From Lentisphaerota bacterium (GTDB lineage Bacteria; Verrucomicrobiota; Lentisphaeria; Oligosphaerales; JABHEG01): DNA of 41,358 nucleotides. This document shows positions 35,123 through 41,358 of this stretch, in pieces; the stretch's first letter is position 1, and each line of letters starts with the position of its first letter. The notes under the pieces were generated by a model that saw only the letters and a program-made list of their open reading frames with translations, ran no database searches and was not told where the DNA came from. The position numbers and the translations under genes are program-made. The stretch lies in the NCBI GenBank assembly GCA_018676675.1, contig JABHEG010000297.1:1-41358 (forward strand), in the 5' to 3' direction.

Positions 35123-37290
35123 AGGCCAGCCCGACAGCGAACGCAGCAGAAGACCACAGCGACTATCTCAGGCTATTCGTCCTAAGTCTGTTCGTTCTGT
35201 TCCTTGAAGTCCTGATGATCCGCTGGTTAGCTACCGAGATCCGTGTCTTCGCATACTTCAGCAACCTGACGCTTATCGCCTGTTTCCTGGGAATCGGAGG
35301 AGGGTGTCTGCTGTGCTCGTGGAAACGCCCGGCATTTATCTGGACGTTCCCGTTGCTTGCCCTGTTCTGCCTAATTGTGATGGTGCCCGAAGATGTCGGC
35401 TACGATATCTACGGCCCCGTCACGAGTTTCCTCGGGGACTTCAACGACATGCCGCTGTGGATGTGGGAGTCCACGCAGGGGAAGTCGGTCCTGCCGCGCA
35501 TCGGTGCTCTGTTGCTGTTGGTGCTCCTCTTCACGCTCGTCGTAGGCCTGTTTGTCCCGGGCGGACGCCTGATGGGACTGCTCTTCGATCGCTGTGAGAA
35601 CAAGCTGAAAGCGTACTCCGTCAACCTGCTGGGGAGTCTCGCCGGCGTTTGGCTGTTTGCCCTGCTTTCAGCCCTGTCGCTGTCTCCTCCGCTCTGGTTC
35701 GGAGTCGCGTGTCTGCTGGGGCTGCCGCTGGTGCGGCGCAAGTCCGAACTCGCCATCGCACTTGCCTGCACCCCGTTGGTGCTCGCCCCGTTCATCCTCG
35801 ACGGACACATGAACGGCAACGTTACCTGGTCACCGTACCAGAAGCTCTGTCTCCGAGAAGTGGCTGAGAAGCGCAGCGACGGCAGTAGTGTGAGAGCCGG
35901 TTTCCAAATCAACGTGAACGAGACCTTCTATCAACGCCTGCTCAACCTGTCCCCCGCCTTCCTGCGCCAACACACCGATATCTGGCCCGATGCACACAAC
36001 ACGGACTATCTGGGATACAACCTCGTCTACCGAATGATCCCCTCCCCGAAAAACGTGCTGGTCGTTGGCGCTGGGACGGGCAACGACACAGCAGCAGCCT
36101 TGCGCAACGGAGCCGGGCATGTTGACGCCGTGGAAATCGATCCCGTGATCGTCCACATCGGGCGCAAGTTCCATCCCGAAAAGCCCTATACCAGCCCCCG
36201 GGTCTCGGTGTTCGTTGACGATGCACGATCGTTCTTCAAAAAGACGGACCGCAAGTACGACCTGATCTGGTTCGGCGCACTCGACTCGCACACCCTGACC
36301 TCTTCCTTCTCCAATATCCGGATCGACAACTATGTCTACACCCTCGAATCCTTCCGGGAGGCCCGTAACCTGTTGACCGAGGACGGCGTGCTGGCCCTGA
36401 CCTTTGCGACCGAGCGCGCCTTCATCGGAGTGCGCCTCCGGGCCATGCTGTCTGAAGCGTTTCAGACACCTGTCTGCGCCTTCTTCAACCCCGAGATTGG
36501 GTGCCTGAATGGAGCTGGAGGAGGTCCGACGTTTCTCGTGGCCAAGGACGGCAGGGTCATGGACCGGGTAGCCTCTGATCCCCGAGTCGCCGCGATTGTC
36601 GAGGAGAAGACACTCAAGTACTGGGGGAGTACGCCCCTAAGCACAGACGACTGGCCATACCTCTACCTTCAGTCGCGGACCATCCCACGACTCTACTTCA
36701 TCGTCATGGCAATCATCGTCATCCTGGCCTTGCTCGCGAGTCGTCCAGTGGTGGGCGATCTCCGGACCCTCGACTGGCCTTTCTTTGCCCTCGGAGCCGC
36801 GTTTCTGCTGATCGAGGTCCAGAGCATCAGCAAGATGGCCATGCTCTTCGGCAGCACATGGACGGTGAACACAGTGGTCATCTCGGCCGTTTTGGCGACC
36901 ATCCTTCTGGCCAACGTCATCGTTGCTTTGCACCCTCAGAAGACGCTGAAAGGGATCTACGTCGGGCTCTTTGCTGCCTTGTTGGTGAATCTCCTGTTCC
37001 CGTTCCGGACCCTCCTGTTCCTTCCCCCAGCTGTCAAAGGTCTGGTGGCCGGGAGCATCATGGCTCTCCCCATTCTCTTTGCAGGGATCATCTTCGCAAC
37101 GCTCTTCCCCCGCTCCAAGAATCCAGTCAAGTCTCTCGGAGCCAATATCCTGGGAGCCATCGCGGGCGGCGCCTGCCAAACGCTCTCCTTCGTGATCGGG
37201 ATCAATGCTCTGGGGTGGATCGCGATGGCCTTCTACGCAGGCGCACTACTGGGATTCAGGAGACGGAGAACAGCAGAGCCTCCCTACTGA
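35119..37290 (+). CDS. Membrane-embedded spermidine-synthase-fold (SAM-binding) protein
   Basis: The 723-residue product has three parts: about seven N-terminal membrane helices (LRLFVLSLFVLFLEVLMIRW onward, to about residue 225), a soluble Rossmann domain (about 300-510), and six or more C-terminal helices (from ALLASRPVV; FFALGAAFLLIEVQS to the end). The soluble part has the SAM-type glycine loop VLVVGAGTGNDTAAAL near 315-330 and the acidic site VDAVEIDPVIV, as in spermidine synthases and related methyltransferases. The aminopropyltransferase DSTDP-type catalytic motif reads ALDSHTL, so polyamine synthesis is doubtful. Such membrane-flanked proteins are common and uncharacterised in environmental bacteria. 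Its start overlaps the fucosidase stop (ATGA). Its stop overlaps the convergent NRAMP-like gene. Confidence 0.85.
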   Translation: MKASPTANAAEDHSDYLRLFVLSLFVLFLEVLMIRWLATEIRVFAYFSNLTLIACFLGIGGGCLLCSWKRPAFIWTFPLLALFCLIVMVPEDVGYDIYGPVTSFLGDFNDMPLWMWESTQGKSVLPRIGALLLLVLLFTLVVGLFVPGGRLMGLLFDRCENKLKAYSVNLLGSLAGVWLFALLSALSLSPPLWFGVACLLGLPLVRRKSELAIALACTPLVLAPFILDGHMNGNVTWSPYQKLCLREVAEKRSDGSSVRAGFQINVNETFYQRLLNLSPAFLRQHTDIWPDAHNTDYLGYNLVYRMIPSPKNVLVVGAGTGNDTAAALRNGAGHVDAVEIDPVIVHIGRKFHPEKPYTSPRVSVFVDDARSFFKKTDRKYDLIWFGALDSHTLTSSFSNIRIDNYVYTLESFREARNLLTEDGVLALTFATERAFIGVRLRAMLSEAFQTPVCAFFNPEIGCLNGAGGGPTFLVAKDGRVMDRVASDPRVAAIVEEKTLKYWGSTPLSTDDWPYLYLQSRTIPRLYFIVMAIIVILALLASRPVVGDLRTLDWPFFALGAAFLLIEVQSISKMAMLFGSTWTVNTVVISAVLATILLANVIVALHPQKTLKGIYVGLFAALLVNLLFPFRTLLFLPPAVKGLVAGSIMALPILFAGIIFATLFPRSKNPVKSLGANILGAIAGGACQTLSFVIGINALGWIAMAFYAGALLGFRRRRTAEPPY

Positions 37291-38561
37291 ACCTGCACAA
37301 CAGCCTGCTGTTTGCCGACGGATTCCCGGTACTTCTCAGCCAGGATCCGGACTTGGTTGAACGAGAGGAAGAGCAGCCAGCCGAGAGCAACGGCCGCAAC
37401 CACGTTCATACCGACACTGTTCCGGTGTTTCCCCATCAGAGCTCGGTCATTGGCCAACATGCTCATCACGATGGCAATGAGCGGGACGGCGATGATGGTC
37501 GTGCCCTGAGCCATGACCAGAAGCTGGATTGGGTTCCTGCCGAATGCCAGCGCGACAACCGTCCCCAGAAGCATGACCGCCGTTCCCAGAATCTTCGCCC
37601 ACCGACTCTCGAGATGCTCCCCGATTCCCAGGCCATCCGCCATCATCACCCCGCCAATCATGGCGTTGATGATAAATGAAGAGAACGCCCCTGCCCAGAG
37701 CCCGATCAGAAACAGCCATTTGGCCAGCGGTCCCAGAAGCGGCTCAAGCTGCCGGGCCATGTCAACAGCACTAGTGATTGTGATCCCGGCAGGCTGAAGA
37801 ACAGTCGCTGCCGTGATCATGATAACCATGCTAATGCCGGCCAAAGCGCAGATACCGGTCACGGAATCACGTGTGCCCCGACGCAAGTCAGGCTCCTTCC
37901 ATCCCTTGGCCCGAACCAAGTAGGCCTGAAAGGCCGCAGCAGCGACGCTGAACGTCGTCGCGGAAATGGCAACCACCAGCCCGAAAATGGCTGGTTTGGA
38001 GGGGACGAATCCCCGGGCAAGCCCACCGACATCAGGCCGAATCATCAGGAGGTTGCCGACGAAAGCAACGATCATCACCGCCACCAGCAGAACCATCATT
38101 CTCTCAAGCAGACGGTAAAGGCTCCGGGCAAACCACATGAACGCCAGTGCTACGGCTGTGAACACGGCCGCCCACAGCCCAACAGATCCCCCAACCAGCT
38201 CAGTCAGCGCCAGGCCAACACCCAGGTTGTTGCCCGTTTGGAATCCCGTCGTGATCAGGAAGGCCGATAGACCAAGGAGTACTGCGAGCCAACGGCCATA
38301 GCGACCGGCAACCGTCGTCAGCAGCGACTCCGGAGCCACCATCCCTATCCGCGCCCCCATCACGGTGTAGACAACCATCATGACTGCCGCAGCCAACACC
38401 GTCCAAAGGACGCTGTATCCCATCAAAGCCCCGCACTTGCTGCTGACCGTGATACTTCCAGGGCCCAGAACGACCGCAGCCGTGACCAGACCAGGGCCAA
38501 CGACGGCCCCAACTCCACGTATCCGCCGCCAAATGCTCGTGGTCTTCAGGTCATTGCTCAT
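37284..38561 (-). CDS. NRAMP/SLC11-fold transporter lacking the canonical metal-binding motifs
   Basis: The ATG at 38561, with GGAG 11 bases upstream, gives 425 residues and about eleven hydrophobic helices. The N-terminal GVGAVVGPGLVTAAVVLGPGS and GALMGYSVLWTVLAAAVMMVV align well with NRAMP helix 1 and following. However, the metal-ligand motif DPGN reads GPGS (33-36), and the helix-6 MPH motif reads ATTFSVAA (201-208), so the Asp, Asn, Met and His ligands are all absent. NRAMP proteins import Mn(II)/Fe(II) with protons; members without these residues form divergent branches with other or unknown substrates. It is fourth in the leftward run after the Gfo/Idh gene, and its stop overlaps the convergent gene by seven bases. 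Cargo unknown. Confidence 0.85.
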   Translation of the reverse strand: MSNDLKTTSIWRRIRGVGAVVGPGLVTAAVVLGPGSITVSSKCGALMGYSVLWTVLAAAVMMVVYTVMGARIGMVAPESLLTTVAGRYGRWLAVLLGLSAFLITTGFQTGNNLGVGLALTELVGGSVGLWAAVFTAVALAFMWFARSLYRLLERMMVLLVAVMIVAFVGNLLMIRPDVGGLARGFVPSKPAIFGLVVAISATTFSVAAAAFQAYLVRAKGWKEPDLRRGTRDSVTGICALAGISMVIMITAATVLQPAGITITSAVDMARQLEPLLGPLAKWLFLIGLWAGAFSSFIINAMIGGVMMADGLGIGEHLESRWAKILGTAVMLLGTVVALAFGRNPIQLLVMAQGTTIIAVPLIAIVMSMLANDRALMGKHRNSVGMNVVAAVALGWLLFLSFNQVRILAEKYRESVGKQQAVVQVQ

Positions 38562-38708
38562 GCTTCGGTTTCTCCAAAGGATGGGCCAAGCTGGGGATCA
38601 AGACGTGGGCTCCATGGGCCCGACAGAAGCCACACATCACCGTCAACTGCGGGTCCCGTTGGAGCTCACGATCGCCACTCTCTTTGTCCCCTCCCGCCTC
38701 AGCCCTCT

Positions 38709-39827
38709 CTACTCCACATCAAACTCGGAAAGCCACATGTACCCCGCACGTCCGACTTGCCCGGAATCTGCAGGCTGCCAGACACGGACACACGTCGTGG
38801 TGACCGGAGCAAACGTATGCGTCGAGCACTGCGTCTCCTTCTGCCCGTCTACGGTCGCCTGGGTGACCCACTGGGCGCCATCCCAGATCTGGACGCTGTA
38901 AGCACGGCTCGTCCGGTAACACTGGTAATGGGCCCAGTAAAGAGCGACCTTCGAGATCGCCCGAGGCGTGGGAAACGTGACAGACAGCCAATGCGGCGTG
39001 TCCGTCTGTTCCGACAGCCACGTGTAGCCGGCCGTTGTGCCATACCCCTCATCCATGATCACATCGTCACTGACCACCCACCACTCCGCCCATCGCCCAC
39101 TGCTGGTGACGGAGTCTACGGCCAGAATACTGCCATCACTGAGTGTGTGCGGCTTCACCCAGGCGAACAGCAGCTCGAAACGCAGTTCACTCTCATCAAG
39201 GGCTTCGTCGTCAAGCGAGACGGCTACGGTGCTCTTCCCACCCAGGGCCTCGCGCAGTGTCCCAAGCGGAACGGTGACTACCGCCTCACGCTCCCCTTGA
39301 GATGCGTAACGCGCTGCCGTGCTCCCCTTCCCCACTGCGATCGGCACGCCGTTTGCGGTCACCCGTAGGCTGGCCGGCACAAGCGCATTCTTTTCATCGC
39401 GAATACGCACAACCAGTTCCTTCGGCAATTCCGCAACCCCGCCGAGATCGACTCGTGTCCGCGCTTCTTTCTCTGTCCCATCAACAGACACACCCACAAC
39501 CTGTGGGGGGGCACGGTCCGTCATGTCCACCCGCGCAGGGACGTTGTAGGCCAACATCGTCCTTCCCTCTGCCAGTTCATCGGCCTTGATCGCGAGTCGA
39601 ATCCCCTTCTCCGTTACTTCATGGGGAATGGCCCGCCAAGTCTGCTGCGCGTCGAGCACCAGAATCTTCCCATGCCCCGCAGGAACAGGCAACGTCAGCG
39701 TCACGTCGGAGGTCGCGTGCAACCTGTAGACAACGGGACCATCGGCCAACGCGAGACCAGCAACAACCATGCCCCCCATCGCGGCGAACATGGTCAAGCA
39801 ATCAGCGGACACTCGTCGTACGGTCAT
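38709..39827 (-). CDS. Secreted protein with C-terminal discoidin (F5/8 type C)-like domain
   Basis: The ATG at 39827 follows AGGAG by eight bases and gives 372 residues with a signal peptide (MTVRRVSADCLTMFAAMGGMVVAGLALADG). Residues 30-215 are all-beta and not recognised (TSDVTLTLPVPAGHGKILVLDAQQTWRAIPH). The last about 150 residues resemble a discoidin domain, with AGYTWLSEQTDTPHWLSVTFPTPRAISKVALYWAHY, YSVQIWDGAQWVTQATV and CVRVWQPADSGQVGRAGYMWLSEFDV. Such domains bind carbohydrates at surfaces. No enzyme motif is visible. The gene starts 26 bases after the DUF1805 gene and precedes the NRAMP-like gene by 147 bases. A glycan-binding role is inferred. Confidence 0.8.
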   Translation of the reverse strand: MTVRRVSADCLTMFAAMGGMVVAGLALADGPVVYRLHATSDVTLTLPVPAGHGKILVLDAQQTWRAIPHEVTEKGIRLAIKADELAEGRTMLAYNVPARVDMTDRAPPQVVGVSVDGTEKEARTRVDLGGVAELPKELVVRIRDEKNALVPASLRVTANGVPIAVGKGSTAARYASQGEREAVVTVPLGTLREALGGKSTVAVSLDDEALDESELRFELLFAWVKPHTLSDGSILAVDSVTSSGRWAEWWVVSDDVIMDEGYGTTAGYTWLSEQTDTPHWLSVTFPTPRAISKVALYWAHYQCYRTSRAYSVQIWDGAQWVTQATVDGQKETQCSTHTFAPVTTTCVRVWQPADSGQVGRAGYMWLSEFDVE

Positions 39828-39853
39828 CTGCCACACTCCTTGGTCGGGAGACG

Positions 39854-40144
39854 TCAAACAAGCAATGTCGCGGCGTCAGCCCCGGACATGCCAACCGTGA
39901 TCCCCAACTCCGCAGCCTTCGCACTCACAGTTTTCACCGAAGCCGACAGCATGTCATCAAAACTGCTCACCCCGGAAACAACGGCCAGCGCGTGCGAGAC
40001 CTTGTCGGCAACGGCCGGATCAAAGTAGCCGCAACCAACGAACCCCTTCTCCCCAACCAACATCAGAACCGCGGCATTAGGCAAGCCTACGCGAATGCCC
40101 TGTAGAACACCACCGTCCACTTTGACCATCGCTGTCTCGAGCAT
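39854..40144 (-). CDS. DUF1805 (YunC-like) small protein
   Basis: The ATG at 40144 follows AAAGGAG and gives 96 residues, the normal size for the family. The chain matches the DUF1805 pattern: an N-terminal beta pair (VLQGIRVGLPNAAVLMLVGEKGFVGCGYFD) with the characteristic cysteine (Cys38 in GCGYFD), then AVADKVSHALAVVSGVSSFDDML, and a Gly-rich end with ELGITVGMSGADA. The family has a known structure but no established function. It lies between the Gfo/Idh oxidoreductase (32 bases upstream) and the discoidin-like gene, so it is probably cotranscribed with both; a role alongside sugar oxidation is possible but unproven. Confidence 0.88.
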   Translation of the reverse strand: MLETAMVKVDGGVLQGIRVGLPNAAVLMLVGEKGFVGCGYFDPAVADKVSHALAVVSGVSSFDDMLSASVKTVSAKAAELGITVGMSGADAATLLV

Positions 40145-40176
40145 CGCCTGTCTCCTTTACGAAGAACGAGAGGAAA

Positions 40177-41196
40177 TCAAATCCGGTTGCTGCGCATCAA
40201 GTCGATGAACTCCAGGGCGCGCAGCCCCTCCTCGATGTCAGTCATCGGACGACGACCTTCCTGGATGCAGGCCAGGAACTCGGCGTCCTCCTGAAGGAAG
40301 CCGTAGAACTTGTACATTTCATCACTGCCGGCCAACTCCTTGCCGTCGATGGTGATCCGGTCCTGTTTGCCCGCTCCCTTGGAGGAAAGGGAGAACGTAC
40401 CTTCACCACCGTACAACAGCAGATCAGCTGTACAGGATGCATCGCCAAACCCCAAATTGATGAAGGCGCTCCCGCCTGGACCGTGGATCTCCAACGTGTG
40501 AACGCGCGCCCCGGTCTGGTAGTTGGCCTTGACGATTCCCGTCACATCGTTGTCAAAGCGAACGACGGCGTTCCAGCTGTTGGGGAGTACGTCCTCATGC
40601 TGGGCCTCCACCATCGCGGCCGCGACTGGCTCGCCTCCGGCGACCCAGCGAACAAGATCTATTGCGTGAATGGTATCGCATTCGAAAGCCGATCCTCCTC
40701 CTCCATAGAAAGCCGCCGTCCCATGCTTGATAAAGCGCCCCTCGACCTGAGTGATCGGCGTGTGTGCCCGCATCCGCTCAACGACCTCTTTGACCACCGG
40801 GATGAAACGCCGGTTGAACCCCACCTGCAGGATGCGGTCCGCAGAGCGAGCTGCTCTCAGCAGGCTGCCTGCCTGTGTCACCGTCAACCCAGGGGGCTTC
40901 TCCATGAAGACATGCACACCAGCTCGGAGACAATCGATGACGGGACGGAACAGACGATCCGGCTCGGCCAAAACGAACACGGCATCAAGCTCCTCGTTGG
41001 CAAGCATCTCGTTGTGCAGCACATAGGTATTGGGCACGCCGTACTGCTCCGCAAGCTTGGTCGCCTTCTCCACCACCAAGTCGCAAATGGCAACGACTTC
41101 GGCACACTCAATCTCCGCAAGCGACGGCAGGTGCATGTTCCGAGCGATCCCACCCGCCCCAATCACACCAACTCGCACCTTCTTATCTGTCGACAT
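40177..41196 (-). CDS. Gfo/Idh/MocA-family NAD(P)-dependent oxidoreductase
   Basis: The ATG at 41196 follows AAGGAAG and gives 339 residues. The Rossmann fold has VGVIGAGGIARNMHLPSL (Gly10, 13, 15 and 16) and a D39 region (VAICDL) consistent with NAD binding. The family's EKP motif is Glu99-Lys100-Pro101 (VFMEKPPGLT). A His177-Asp180 pair in DTIHAIDLVRWV matches the catalytic region of inositol and sugar dehydrogenases. Members oxidise or reduce cyclitols, sugars or sugar acids, so the substrate cannot be named. It is the first gene of the leftward run, with an inverted-repeat element in its leader (41220-41249), and is probably the promoter-proximal gene. It lacks a Tat or Sec signal and is therefore cytoplasmic. 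Confidence 0.92.
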   Translation of the reverse strand: MSTDKKVRVGVIGAGGIARNMHLPSLAEIECAEVVAICDLVVEKATKLAEQYGVPNTYVLHNEMLANEELDAVFVLAEPDRLFRPVIDCLRAGVHVFMEKPPGLTVTQAGSLLRAARSADRILQVGFNRRFIPVVKEVVERMRAHTPITQVEGRFIKHGTAAFYGGGGSAFECDTIHAIDLVRWVAGGEPVAAAMVEAQHEDVLPNSWNAVVRFDNDVTGIVKANYQTGARVHTLEIHGPGGSAFINLGFGDASCTADLLLYGGEGTFSLSSKGAGKQDRITIDGKELAGSDEMYKFYGFLQEDAEFLACIQEGRRPMTDIEEGLRALEFIDLMRSNRI

Positions 41197-41219
41197 CGTG
41201 TCTTCCTTCTTTAAGGGCG

Positions 41220-41285
41220 GGTTCTGTCAAAAGTCCTTGAGACAGAACCGTGCTTGATCTTCCTGCTATTCAGTTCGGTTCTGTC
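41220..41285. promoter_or_regulatory. Three copies of a 9-bp operator-like site (GGTTCTGTC/GACAGAACC)
   Basis: GGTTCTGTC occurs at 41220-41228 and 41277-41285, and its exact reverse complement GACAGAACC at 41241-41249. The first and second copies form a perfect 9-bp inverted repeat with a 12-base spacer and centres 21 bases apart, about two helical turns. The third lies 36 bases further from the gene. The inverted pair is 24-53 bases upstream of the Gfo/Idh ATG. It could be a dimeric repressor operator, or a leader hairpin in RNA; no T-run follows, so a terminator is unlikely. No promoter motif was clear in the surrounding 162 bases. Confidence 0.6.
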
Positions 41286-41358
41286 CAGACAAACCTGTTT
41301 CCCTGTTTTCTTGACTACTTGAGCTGTTGAGGGAAGAGTGCGGACCTCCACCACACAC

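Noticed and set aside
41250..41358. A clear promoter for the Gfo/Idh run
   Set aside because: TTGTCT and ATAGCA are 17 bases apart on the leftward strand, but the -10 is poor and the match is not convincing.
1..41358. CRISPR arrays, tRNA or rRNA genes, transposases, integrases, attachment sites
   Set aside because: No spaced identical repeats, no cloverleaf-like intergenic segment and no transposase or integrase motif were seen. All gene-free gaps are shorter than 300 bases.

Overview
The window is a gene-dense stretch of bacterial chromosome, GC-rich by eye, with 25 confident protein genes, one fragment at the left edge, and no RNA gene, CRISPR array or recognisable insertion sequence. The mix of genes recalls the Planctomycetota/Verrucomicrobiota/Lentisphaerota sphere or a related lineage such as Hydrogenedentota. 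It includes secreted PQQ-like and FG-GAP propellers, DUF4091/GH123-like proteins, a very large GH42-like enzyme, many Gfo/Idh- and DegT-type enzymes, and Shine-Dalgarno starts. This placement is an inference from gene content, not from a marker gene.

Layout. (1) 1-17185: after the tail of a plus-strand gene (2-91), everything reads leftward. Going downstream from 17185 the genes are an FHA/PEGA membrane protein, ComEC, a secreted alpha/alpha-toroid protein, a GH3 glycosidase, a DegT/DnrJ-type aminotransferase, a VOC protein, a secreted parallel beta-helix protein with a CBM9-like C-terminus, a 6-phosphogluconolactonase-like propeller, a secreted FG-GAP propeller, and a GH123/DUF4091-type protein that stops early at 108. 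(2) 17421-20997, rightward: a TrpR-like regulator, an M24 aminopeptidase P-like enzyme (joined by an ATGA overlap), a SpoU RNA methyltransferase and a secreted PQQ-like propeller. (3) 21003-22784, leftward: a sodium/solute symporter with a good sigma70-type promoter. (4) 23022-37290, rightward: three secreted proteins (unknown beta-sandwich, GH123-like, giant GH42-like), then topoisomerase III, a GH29 alpha-L-fucosidase and a membrane-embedded spermidine-synthase-fold protein. (5) 37284-41196, leftward: a Gfo/Idh/MocA oxidoreductase, a DUF1805 protein, a secreted protein with a discoidin-like end, and an NRAMP-fold transporter without the usual metal ligands.

How the genes may work together (inference). 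Most of the window looks like polysaccharide-foraging capacity. Large secreted enzymes and binding proteins would open a complex, probably fucose-containing glycan outside the cytoplasm. The symporter could import products. GH3 and GH29, which carry no signal peptide, could finish digestion inside the cell, and the Gfo/Idh, lactonase-like and VOC proteins could handle unusual sugars. No SusC/SusD pair, TonB receptor or sulfatase is present, so this is not a Bacteroidetes-type PUL. Housekeeping genes (comEC, topB, spoU) are interspersed.

The best leads for something undescribed are the ligand-less NRAMP-fold transporter, the translationally coupled TrpR-like/M24 peptidase pair, ComEC with an eroded metallo-beta-lactamase motif, the coupled fucosidase/membrane methyltransferase-fold pair, a tripled 9-bp operator-like site at 41220-41285, a five-copy 10-bp tandem repeat at 2541-2590, and the apparent breakpoint near 100.
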